Of a DNA stretch of 21,078 nucleotides, positions 1-6,270 are shown in pieces; position 1 is the stretch's first letter; every line of letters starts with the position of its first letter. The notes beneath the pieces are model-generated. The model had not been told where the DNA came from and ran no database searches. It saw nothing but the letters and a program-made list of their open reading frames with translations. Source of the stretch: Bacteroidales bacterium UBA1756. Lineage in GTDB: Bacteria; Bacteroidota; Bacteroidia; Bacteroidales; WCHB1-69. The translations under genes were made by a program, and so were the position numbers. Where the stretch lies: assembly GCA_002314795.1 (NCBI GenBank), contig DCHI01000052.1, positions 1 through 21,078 on the forward strand, given 5' to 3'.

Positions 1-163
1 CTATTTGCCAATAGAGGTCTATCAAGGTTGTATTGACTGCAGCAAAAACACGCTGTTTCGCAGTCTGAATCATCATTATCACTTCGTTGAATTGAGGTGA
101 TACAGTGTTGCCGTTTGCAATTGAAAAATCTTTATTTGATGCCGTAGCCGATTTCTTCTTCAT
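1..163 (-). CDS. DUF1016/YhcG-type protein, N-terminal part (cut by window edge)
   Basis: Reading the minus strand from the ATG at 163 gives 54 open codons that run off the left edge. The start is MKKKSATASN, and the last visible residues include QTAKQRVFAAVNTTLIDLYW followed by QI. The pattern of an Ala/Arg-rich helix, then AVN, then L-x-x-LYWxIG, is the hallmark of the DUF1016 N-terminal domain (YhcG family), whose members carry a PD-(D/E)XK nuclease-like C-terminal domain. Such genes are often found inside type I restriction-modification operons, which fits its place 38 bases downstream of hsdM. The catalytic half lies outside the window, so nuclease activity cannot be judged. A TACCTTTG box sits about 25 bases upstream of the start, suggesting that it can be transcribed apart from hsdM. 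The family call rests on a short stretch; the reading frame itself is secure. Confidence 0.72.
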   Translation of the reverse strand, partial: MKKKSATASNKDFSIANGNTVSPQFNEVIMMIQTAKQRVFAAVNTTLIDLYWQI

Positions 164-188
164 CTTACGTTTTGTTTATAAAAGACTG

Positions 189-196
189 CAAAGGTA
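189..196 (-). promoter_or_regulatory. Bacteroidota -7 box before the DUF1016-type gene
   Basis: On the minus strand, TACCTTTG lies between the hsdM stop codon and the ATG at 163, and the next two bases, C and A, extend the match to the usual TAnnTTTGC form. A convincing -33 TTG is not seen at the expected distance. If used, transcription would begin near position 182 and leave a leader of about 20 bases. The position just after hsdM makes an internal operon promoter plausible. Confidence 0.55.
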
Positions 197-201
197 CCAT
201 T

Positions 202-1809
202 TTATTCAACACCATAACCAATCCCCCTGAATGCCTCTTCAAGCATTTTCTGCGACTGCTTTTCGGCAGCCATAATCTGTTTCATTTCGTTTTGTATGCG
301 TGCCATCTCCGCCGGATAGTCAATGTCCAAGTCGTGGTCGATGAACTCGATGTACTTGCTGGGGGTGAGTGCCCAGTTCTTGCTTTCAATTTCGTCAATG
401 CCCACGCTGCGGTAAAGTTCCGGCACCTCGTATGATGCGCCGTCGGTGCCTTCGCCTTGCCAAGTGTGGTAAATGGCCGCCGCACGCTCAATCTGCTCGG
501 TGCTTAATAGCACCTTCTTCTTCTGCTCTCCCTTCACCGGGTTTTCGTTCCACTGGCGCAGGTCCATAAAGAGAATCTCGTGCTCGCGATTGCGGAGTTT
601 CGTGCCGTGGTAGTCGCCGCCCTTTTTGTTCTGGTTCAAAATCCACAACGTTACGCTGATATCCGTGGTAATGAACAACTCTCTGGGCAAAACGATGATG
701 GCTTCCACTTTGTCGTTCTGTATCAGCCGCTTGCGGATTTCCAAAGTGTCGCTGTCGTTCAGCGCGCCATTGGCTAACAGAAAACCGGCCACACCATTGG
801 CGGGTTTTAGATGCGACAGGATGTGCAGAATCCAAGCGTAATTTGCGTTGCTTTCGGGCGGCGTGACATAGTCGGCCCAGCGGGCGTCGTTCTTCAGATT
901 GTCGTTGTACCAACCTTTCAAGTTGAACGGCGGGTTGGCCATAACGTAGTCGAAATACAAGCCGTGGTGCAAATCGTGCGTAAAAGAGGAGTCGTAAGTT
1001 TCGCCCAAGTTGTGACTGAGTCCGCGCAGAGCCAGGTTCATCTTCGCCAGTCGGTAGGTGGCCGACTCTTTCTCCTGTCCGTATATGTTGATGCGGTTCA
1101 CATCGCCCTGCTTGGCTTTCACCAGTTCGGCACTCTGTATGAACATACCGCCGGAGCCGCAGGCAGGGTCGTAGAGTGTTCCTTCGTAGGGCTCAATCAT
1201 CGTGGCGATGAGTTGCACGACGTCGTGCGGTGTGTAAAATTCGCCCTCCTCTTTGGTGGCATTCACGGCAAACTCTTTCAAGAAATACTCATACACACGG
1301 CCGATGAGGTCTTTCTCTTCGCCAAAGGCCTTGTGACTGATTTTGTTCACTTCATCCACCAACTTCTTGATGTCGTTGGCGCCCAAATTGCGCGTGGTGA
1401 AGGTGCCTTCAATAAAACAACCTTTCAGCTGCTTGGAGTCGGTGGCGATGCTGTGCAGCGCGGTGTCGAGTGCCACATTGAGCTGTGGCGCCGGCGTGTT
1501 GATGATTTTCGACCAACGCGCCTCCGGTGGCAGATTGTATGTGCCATCGGTAAAGGTGGCATCGTCGAAGAACGCCTTGATAATTTCTTCATTGTCAGGA
1601 TCCAGTCCGTCTGCTTTCAGTTTCTGACGCAGTTTGGCCACGCCGTCTTCATATTTTTCACCAATGAAGCGAAGGAAGATGAGGGTGAGCATCATATCGC
1701 GTTTTTCAAAAAACGAACCGGAGTTACGTGCGGCCCGCAGAATGTCGCGGCAGTTGAACAAGATATTTTCAAGGTTGATGACGCTATCGTCAGATTTCTT
1801 TTTCGGCAT
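202..1809 (-). CDS. hsdM: Type I restriction-modification DNA methyltransferase subunit HsdM
   Basis: This 535-residue protein is the modification subunit of a type I restriction system. It transfers methyl groups from S-adenosylmethionine to adenine N6 at the site chosen by HsdS, and is also part of the HsdRMS restriction complex. The N-terminal helical domain (about 10-165) contains a RAARNSGSFFEKRDMMLTLI stretch and the motif FLRF. GEFYTP at 189-194 precedes the methyltransferase core. Motif I, DPACGSGG, is at 214-221 (cofactor binding), and the catalytic N6-adenine motif NPPF is at 292-295. Length is normal and nothing is broken. The ATG at 1809 gives MPKKKSDDSV, a natural start. The gene is followed by a DUF1016-type gene; hsdS and hsdR are not in view and are expected to the left. 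A -7-like box at 1919-1926 may drive it. Confidence 0.95.
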   Translation of the reverse strand: MPKKKSDDSVINLENILFNCRDILRAARNSGSFFEKRDMMLTLIFLRFIGEKYEDGVAKLRQKLKADGLDPDNEEIIKAFFDDATFTDGTYNLPPEARWSKIINTPAPQLNVALDTALHSIATDSKQLKGCFIEGTFTTRNLGANDIKKLVDEVNKISHKAFGEEKDLIGRVYEYFLKEFAVNATKEEGEFYTPHDVVQLIATMIEPYEGTLYDPACGSGGMFIQSAELVKAKQGDVNRINIYGQEKESATYRLAKMNLALRGLSHNLGETYDSSFTHDLHHGLYFDYVMANPPFNLKGWYNDNLKNDARWADYVTPPESNANYAWILHILSHLKPANGVAGFLLANGALNDSDTLEIRKRLIQNDKVEAIIVLPRELFITTDISVTLWILNQNKKGGDYHGTKLRNREHEILFMDLRQWNENPVKGEQKKKVLLSTEQIERAAAIYHTWQGEGTDGASYEVPELYRSVGIDEIESKNWALTPSKYIEFIDHDLDIDYPAEMARIQNEMKQIMAAEKQSQKMLEEAFRGIGYGVE

Positions 1810-1918
1810 ATTTCAGTTCCTTTTTGTTAATATTCATCATAAAAGATGTTTGTTTTGTAAAAAAATGGAGAAAATGTCGTTTAATAGGATTAATCGGTCA
1901 TTTTTCCAAAATGAAGGG

Positions 1919-1926
1919 CAAAAATA
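1919..1926 (-). promoter_or_regulatory. Possible -7 box for hsdM
   Basis: TATTTTTG on the minus strand matches TAnnTTTG. It lies about 110 bases upstream of the hsdM ATG, so the leader would be about 100 bases. No strong -33 element is visible at the usual spacing. The stretch is AT-rich, so a chance match is possible. Confidence 0.4.
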
Positions 1927-1950
1927 GTCATTTTTTAGTCACAAACGAAT

Positions 1951-2049
1951 GAGTTTGTAAAGTTATGTTTGTAATGTAGCGACGTCACATCGTGGCGTCG
2001 CAAATGAAGAACGTCACATCGTGACGTCGCAAATGAAGAACGTCACATT
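1951..2049 (+). repeat. Intergenic composite repeat: decayed 9-bp units, then 29-bp tandem units with a palindromic core
   Basis: The 1810-2108 gap holds no gene I can support. Within it, 1951-1976 contains degenerate copies of a 9-bp unit AAAGTTTRT. This is followed by 29-bp tandem units at 1982-2010 and 2011-2039, which differ at one base, and a 10-base partial third copy at 2040-2049. Each full unit carries a palindromic core: a 10-bp arm hairpin at 1979-2001 (one G-T wobble) and a perfect 7-bp arm, ACGTCAC/GTGACGT, at 2011-2027. The same order of 9-bp units followed by a GACGTCAC hairpin recurs near 12323-12432. There are no unique spacers, so this is not a CRISPR array. Confidence 0.8.
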
Positions 2050-2077
2050 ACAGTCTCCCGAACTCGACGAAAAGTTT

Positions 2078-2085
2078 TACTTTTG
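2078..2085 (+). promoter_or_regulatory. -7 box before the thioredoxin-like gene
   Basis: TACTTTTG fits TAnnTTTG and lies 23 bases before the ATG at 2109. No clear -33 TTG is present upstream, where the repeat units end. The implied leader is short, as is common in this phylum. Confidence 0.55.
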
Positions 2086-2108
2086 CCGCCGCAAAAAATC
2101 ACTCCGAT

Positions 2109-2591
2109 ATGAAAAAATGTTGGCTCTTCGTTGCACTTGTGTTATGTGCTTTTCAACTATTTTCCCAAGATGCTCCCGCCCCCATTTACAATGAGGAACG
2201 CGATGCGATGAAACAGATTGCTTCTGCCGTTGAAACCGCTTCTGCGGAAGGCAAATATGTTTTGTGTCAGGTGGGCGGAAACTGGTGCCCGTGGTGCCTT
2301 CGCTTCGCTCAGTTTGCACAAACGGATTCCATTGTTAACCAGTTGATTACGGACAATTTTGTCTATATTCACGTGAATTGGTCGAAGAATAATAAAAATC
2401 CGGAGGCGATGCGCTATTTGGGAAATCCGGCACGTTTCGGCTTTCCCGTTTTCGTTATTCTTGATGAAAAGGGAAATCCCATCCACATTCAGAATTCCGC
2501 CTATTTAGAAGAAGGGAAAGGTTATTGCCGCGAAAAGGTGGCTGATTTTTTGAAAAATTGGACGCCCGCGGCGGTCCACACGCTCAAATAA
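2109..2591 (+). CDS. Exported thioredoxin-like protein with WCPWC motif
   Basis: This is a 160-residue thioredoxin-fold protein. The first 20 residues form a signal peptide: MKKC, a hydrophobic run, then the likely cleavage region QLFSQ-DA. This places it in the periplasm. The redox motif WCPWC has cysteines 60 and 63, and a later GFPVFVILDEKGN stretch supplies the cis-proline and central strand of the fold. The architecture resembles single-domain thioredoxin-family proteins of the DUF255/thioredoxin_7 kind common in Bacteroidota, which act in disulfide reduction or exchange; the exact partner is unknown. It has its own -7 box, and the next gene follows after a further promoter, so it is probably transcribed alone. 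An alternative is a DsbD-partner-type reductant. Confidence 0.85.
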   Translation: MKKCWLFVALVLCAFQLFSQDAPAPIYNEERDAMKQIASAVETASAEGKYVLCQVGGNWCPWCLRFAQFAQTDSIVNQLITDNFVYIHVNWSKNNKNPEAMRYLGNPARFGFPVFVILDEKGNPIHIQNSAYLEEGKGYCREKVADFLKNWTPAAVHTLK

Positions 2592-2604
2592 ACCGCGAAA
2601 TTCG

Positions 2605-2612
2605 TACCTTTG
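2605..2612 (+). promoter_or_regulatory. -7 box that decides the sirtuin start
   Basis: TACCTTTG followed by C is an exact consensus -7 element. Transcription should begin near 2619-2620, so a translation start at the TTG within the box (2610) is excluded. The ATG at 2637 becomes the likely start, with a leader of roughly 17 bases. Confidence 0.65.
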
Positions 2613-2636
2613 CAGCCCTTAAATTTAATGTGTTCA

Positions 2637-3323
2637 ATGAAAAAATTGGTCGTTTTGTCAGGTGCCGGCGTGAGTGCTGAAAGCGGCATCAAGACGTTCC
2701 GTGATAGCGACGGGCTTTGGGAAAATTACAATGTGGAGGAGGTCGCGTCCATCGAAGGATGGGAACGCAATCCCGCCCTGATGGTGCAGTTTTACAACGA
2801 ACGCCGTCGGCAGCTTGCTACCGCGCAACCCAATGACGCTCACCGGATTATCGGTGAACTGGAAAAGGATTTCGAAGTCACCGTGGTGACACAAAACGTG
2901 GATAATTTGCACGAGCGCGGCGGCTCCTCAAACGTGATTCACCTTCACGGCGAGCTGACGAAAGTGTGCAGCGATCGCGGCAAACGCTGCGTTGAAGACA
3001 TCGGTTATGCCGAATATGAGTACGGTGAAAAAATGGCTGACGGCGGTATGAAACGGCCGTTCATCGTCTGGTTCGGTGAAGAGGTTCCGCTGCTTTCATT
3101 GGCGGCAGAAGCGGTCGAAAAGGCTGACATTCTGGTCGTTATTGGAACGTCACTCAATGTCTATCCCGCCGCCGGTTTGCTGTACTACGCGTCGGATGCC
3201 TGCAAGATTTATCTGATTGATCCCAAGGAGGTGAAGCCCGTTTCGCGCCGCGTGGAGTTCATCAAGGAAAAAGCGACCGTGGGAATGAGGCAGTTACGTG
3301 AAAAACTACTTTTATGCAAGTAA
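2637..3323 (+). CDS. cobB: Sirtuin NAD-dependent protein deacylase (CobB-like)
   Basis: This 228-residue sirtuin removes acyl groups from protein lysines using NAD. The start at 2637 gives MKKLVVLSGAGVSAESGI, matching the family N-terminus; the longer frame from 2610 would begin inside the promoter box. NAD-binding motifs are GAGVSAESGI (10-18), TFRDSDGLW (20-28), TQNVDNLHERGG with the following HLHGEL (catalytic His), and a late GTSLNVYPAAGLL. Tyr53 and Arg56 in FYNERRRQL match the pair that lets SIRT5-type enzymes take succinyl and malonyl lysines. The zinc module normally has two Cys-x2-Cys pairs; here only VCSDRGKRC is seen, so a structural zinc is doubtful. The gene overlaps the next by 10 bases, indicating co-translation. 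Confidence 0.9.
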   Translation: MKKLVVLSGAGVSAESGIKTFRDSDGLWENYNVEEVASIEGWERNPALMVQFYNERRRQLATAQPNDAHRIIGELEKDFEVTVVTQNVDNLHERGGSSNVIHLHGELTKVCSDRGKRCVEDIGYAEYEYGEKMADGGMKRPFIVWFGEEVPLLSLAAEAVEKADILVVIGTSLNVYPAAGLLYYASDACKIYLIDPKEVKPVSRRVEFIKEKATVGMRQLREKLLLCK

Positions 3324-4075
3324 GACTTTTAGGAACCGGAACGTCGCAGGGAGTTCCCATCATCGGTTGTCACTGCCCTGTCTGTTCATCCGCCGACGCA
3401 CGCGACAAACGGCTCCGGACATCCGCGCTCGTTTCGGTTGATGACCTTAACATCCTGATTGATACGGGTCCCGACCTTCGTCAGCAGCTGCTTCGCGCCG
3501 GTGTCACCCGCCTCGATGCCGTCCTCTACACCCACGAGCACAAGGACCACACCGCCGGCCTCGACGACGTGCGCCCCATCAACTTTTTGATGAAGCAAAC
3601 CCTCAATCTGTACGGACTTCCCCGCGTGATGCGGGCGTTGCACCGCGAATTTGAGTATGCGTTTGCCACTCACAAGTACCCGGGCGTTCCTACCATCGCA
3701 CTCAATCCAGTACAACCCAAACCTTTTTTTATACAAGATATTGAAATCCAACCCATTAAGGTTCGTCATTTGGCACTTCCCATTTTGGGATACCGTATTC
3801 GCAATTTCGCCTATATTACCGACGCCAGCTTTATCGCTGATACGGAATTGCAAAAACTCACTGGCTTGGAAGTCCTCGTTATCAATTCGTTAAGAAAAGA
3901 AGAACACTACTCCCATTTCAATTTGGAACAGACCTTGAACGTCATTCGACAGGTCCGTCCCGCACGCGCGTACCTTACCCACGTCAGTCACGAGATGGGT
4001 ACGTACGAAGCCGTCGCGCCCACTTTGCCCGATAACGTTTTTTTAGGAATTGATAATGAAGTGATTACGGTTTAG
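3314..4075 (+). CDS. PhnP-like metallo-beta-lactamase-fold phosphodiesterase
   Basis: This 253-residue MBL-fold hydrolase resembles PhnP (phosphoribosyl 1,2-cyclic phosphate phosphodiesterase) and related proteins. It begins MQVRLLGTGTSQGVPIIGC. The three cysteines at 19, 21 and 24 match the structural zinc cysteines of PhnP. The metal-binding signature THEHKDH gives His74, His76, Asp78 and His79 for the two-metal active site, and further His residues occur near 152 and in the late segment EEHYSHFN and LTHVSHEMG. No other phn genes are nearby, so a true role in phosphonate breakdown is not supported; the substrate should be left open. It overlaps the sirtuin by 10 bases, and its stop codon overlaps that of the convergent DUF4476 gene, leaving no room for a terminator. 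Confidence 0.85.
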   Translation: MQVRLLGTGTSQGVPIIGCHCPVCSSADARDKRLRTSALVSVDDLNILIDTGPDLRQQLLRAGVTRLDAVLYTHEHKDHTAGLDDVRPINFLMKQTLNLYGLPRVMRALHREFEYAFATHKYPGVPTIALNPVQPKPFFIQDIEIQPIKVRHLALPILGYRIRNFAYITDASFIADTELQKLTGLEVLVINSLRKEEHYSHFNLEQTLNVIRQVRPARAYLTHVSHEMGTYEAVAPTLPDNVFLGIDNEVITV

Positions 4076-4896
4076 TGGCCGTTTTGATTGTTGAATCGGA
4101 GAATGTACTCATTGAGTTCATCCGTCGAACTTGAGTACGAAAAGACCGCGTTGACCACGTAGTAGCGATTGGGATCGCAACAAAAACGGTAGGCGAATTT
4201 CAAAAAGTCAAGTTTGGTGTTTTCAAATTGCATCAATTTCGCAATTTCAGCCAATTGTTCCGCCGTCATCCGTTCTCCGGTAGCGGCTTGTTTGGCAATC
4301 GTCAGCCTGTCGGAATCAAACTTCTTTTCGGCAACCATCTCTTTGATGGAAAGAAAACGTGCGTGCGTGCAACATTGTGGCGTAGATGCCGGAGCCGGAA
4401 CAGGTGCCGGAAGTGGTTGTACAACAGGCGGTGCCATTGGACCTGGCGTCGGCGTCGGAGGTGCTGGCGGCATTGGTGGAAGCGGTCTTTCTGAAATAAT
4501 CGTCTGAGTGTTAATACGTTGAGGTCTTACATAACTGTAATTTCCATTATTGGCAGCAATTCTTTTTTCGTACCAAAAAAGGCCATACGTTTCTGGAAAA
4601 GTGGAAATTTTTCTTACAAGAAAAACAACGTCGGCGTTTCCCTCAACTCGGATGTTTTCTACAATTTCACTTCTTGCAGCATTGTTCATCACGATATGAA
4701 TCTGGTAAACCGTCTCGGGACAGATGTCGCGTAAAACAGCACACGATTCCGGATATTTTGAAACGGGAATATTGTTGACATACACCCAGAATTTTTCTCC
4801 GTCAAAATTTCCAATGGTGATGTTCCGATTATGGGATTGGGCAACGACTACGGCGCAACACAAAAGGCAAAGAAGGGTTGCAAAGATTTTTTTCAT
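4072..4896 (-). CDS. Exported DUF4476 domain protein with proline-rich linker
   Basis: This 274-residue secreted protein of unknown function is typical of Bacteroidota. Residues 1-19 are a signal peptide (MKKIF, hydrophobic run, VVVAQ). Residues 25-130 form a beta-rich N-terminal domain beginning NRNITIGNFDGEKFWVYVN. Residues 138-173 are a Pro/Ala/Val linker rich in PMPPAPP-like units, and the C-terminal DUF4476 domain runs from about 180 to 272. Matching family features are a start near FLSIKEMV, KKFDSDRLTIAKQA, LMQFENTKLDFLKFAY, DPNRYYVV and FSYSSSTDELNEYI. Paired cysteines at 175-176 and 239-240 could form disulfides. It lies downstream of the alkaline phosphatase but is separated by repeats, so it may be transcribed separately. 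I saw no clear -7 box before it. Confidence 0.85.
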   Translation of the reverse strand: MKKIFATLLCLLCCAVVVAQSHNRNITIGNFDGEKFWVYVNNIPVSKYPESCAVLRDICPETVYQIHIVMNNAARSEIVENIRVEGNADVVFLVRKISTFPETYGLFWYEKRIAANNGNYSYVRPQRINTQTIISERPLPPMPPAPPTPTPGPMAPPVVQPLPAPVPAPASTPQCCTHARFLSIKEMVAEKKFDSDRLTIAKQAATGERMTAEQLAEIAKLMQFENTKLDFLKFAYRFCCDPNRYYVVNAVFSYSSSTDELNEYILRFNNQNGH

Positions 4897-4930
4897 TTTA
4901 TGGATTTTTGTATAAATGATTCTGTTTGTG

Positions 4931-4961
4931 CGATAAATATTCCCCTCCTTTTAAGGAAGGG
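4931..4961. repeat. Intergenic palindromic repeat, copy 1 (CCCCTCC type)
   Basis: CGATAAATATTCCCCTCC begins a unit with TTTTAAGGAAGGG as its second half, giving an imperfect hairpin. A near-identical unit starts at 5042. The 4897-5144 gap between the DUF4476 gene and the phosphatase contains these two units and otherwise AT-rich sequence with no gene. The stems could act as transcription terminators on either strand, but that is inference. Confidence 0.7.
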
Positions 4962-5041
4962 AAAGATCTGCGTTTTTTTTATTCTTTGACTATTTTTTGA
5001 TTAAACTATGTATTTGAAAACAAGTAGGATAGTGATTGTTT

Positions 5042-5083
5042 CGATAAATATTCCCCTCCTTTTAAGGAGGGGGCAGGGGGTGG
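5042..5083. repeat. Intergenic palindromic repeat, copy 2 (CCCCTCC type)
   Basis: The unit has the same CGATAAATATTCCCCTCC opening as the copy at 4931. Its palindrome CCCCTCCTTTTAAGGAGGGG is followed by a G-rich tail, GGCAGGGGGTGG. The tail is missing from copy 1, which is therefore shorter or decayed. Repeats of this general form are scattered between genes in many Bacteroidota genomes. Confidence 0.72.
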
Positions 5084-5144
5084 TAATATGAATGCTTTTC
5101 TTCAAAAAAATATCACATCAGTAGGTTTTATTGACTTAAAAAAA

Positions 5145-6245
5145 TTACTCCATCAAATTCCGGATTTTTTTCGGAATATCCGTGTTATCCATTTTACCTT
5201 GAAAAAGTTCGGAGCCGGGGCCGTAGGCGTGTACATTTACCGGCGCGTTGGAGTGGTTAAGCGTTTTCCAAGAAGTGGCTTTCTTGATTTTTTTTACAGA
5301 AAGCTTCTGTTCTTTGATTTCGTTTTTGAAATTCAGGCCGCCGGTGTCGTGGTCGGCAGTCACGATGACTAACGTGTTGGGGTTGTTTTTTGCAAATTCG
5401 AGTGCCGCACCGACGGCTTTGTCAAAGTCCAACAGCTCTTTTGCCAAATAATCCATATTGTTGACGTGGGCGGCCCAGTCAATTTGTGAACCTTCCACCA
5501 TCATAAAAAAGCCGTTTTTCTCTTTCGATAATTTTTGGAGTCCTTTACGAACGCCCTCTTCCAACAAATTGTTGCGCTTGTCGGCGGCCCCAGGATGCTT
5601 ATCATCAATAAAAGTAATGGTACGGCCTTGGCAGTAGTTGAGCTTATCAGAAACGTTTTTTCCCCAGCCCGTGCTGTCGATGACGACCACATATCCTTTG
5701 TGAACCAATGAATCAACAAGATTCTGTTTGTCACGACGATTCTGGGGTAAGAAATAGTGCAATCCGCCACCAACGGCGTAATCAACACCACTGGCAGTCA
5801 AATATTTGGCAATTTTTTCGTTCTCTTTTCTGTCCGTAACGTGAGCATAGAAGGCGGCGGGTGTGGCGTTCGTAATTCCGCAGGTAACGACGAGACCGGT
5901 GCTCATTCCTTTTTTTTCTGCCCATTCCAAAAGCGTTTCATTGGGTTTCCCGTCGGGATTGCAAGCGACGAAATGGTTATTGGTTTTCACGCCGGTTGAA
6001 AGAGCGCTGCCGCCGGCCGCCGAATCGGTAATCGAATCGTTGCGGCTGTAAGTGGTTGCCATCCCTTCGTGCGTGAAATTTTTGGAACTTAAATTGGCAT
6101 TCCCGCCTGTTAAAAGTTGCAGAACACGTTCTTGACCGGGACCCATTCCGTCCCCAATTAGCAAAATGACATTCTGCGGTCTTTGTTGCGCAAAAAGCGA
6201 AAAGGATAGAAGAAGGATTGAGAGAAGGAGAAATGACTTTTTCAT
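5145..6245 (-). CDS. phoA: Periplasmic alkaline phosphatase
   Basis: This 366-residue member of the alkaline phosphatase family hydrolyses phosphate monoesters outside the inner membrane. Residues 1-19 are a signal peptide (MKKSFLLLSILLL, then LFAQ). Metal ligands and active-site residues are present: Asp32 in LIGDGMG, the nucleophile Ser75 in ITDSAAGGSALSTG, Glu251, Asp256 and His260 in EGSQIDWAAH, Asp298 and His299 in TADHDTGG, and His331 in LNHSNAPV. The enzyme is shorter than E. coli PhoA (471 residues) but keeps all core motifs, as compact Bacteroidota forms do. It follows the beta-helix lipoprotein candidate by 25 bases on the same strand, suggesting joint transcription. No pho-box-like element was recognised. 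The symbol denotes the family rather than a proven orthologue. Confidence 0.9.
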   Translation of the reverse strand: MKKSFLLLSILLLSFSLFAQQRPQNVILLIGDGMGPGQERVLQLLTGGNANLSSKNFTHEGMATTYSRNDSITDSAAGGSALSTGVKTNNHFVACNPDGKPNETLLEWAEKKGMSTGLVVTCGITNATPAAFYAHVTDRKENEKIAKYLTASGVDYAVGGGLHYFLPQNRRDKQNLVDSLVHKGYVVVIDSTGWGKNVSDKLNYCQGRTITFIDDKHPGAADKRNNLLEEGVRKGLQKLSKEKNGFFMMVEGSQIDWAAHVNNMDYLAKELLDFDKAVGAALEFAKNNPNTLVIVTADHDTGGLNFKNEIKEQKLSVKKIKKATSWKTLNHSNAPVNVHAYGPGSELFQGKMDNTDIPKKIRNLME

Positions 6246-6270
6246 TAGTAAGTTATTTGTAGTTAATTAG

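Noticed and set aside
811..1830. A 339-codon plus-strand open frame
   Set aside because: It lies wholly opposite hsdM, whose motifs are certain, has no family features and has no promoter. It is a by-product of hsdM codon use.
1979..2049. Possible CRISPR array
   Set aside because: The units are directly tandem with no unique spacers, and no cas genes are present.
2610..2636. TTG start for the sirtuin giving nine extra residues
   Set aside because: The TTG is within the TACCTTTG -7 box, so it would not be in the transcript, and the family N-terminus begins at the ATG at 2637.
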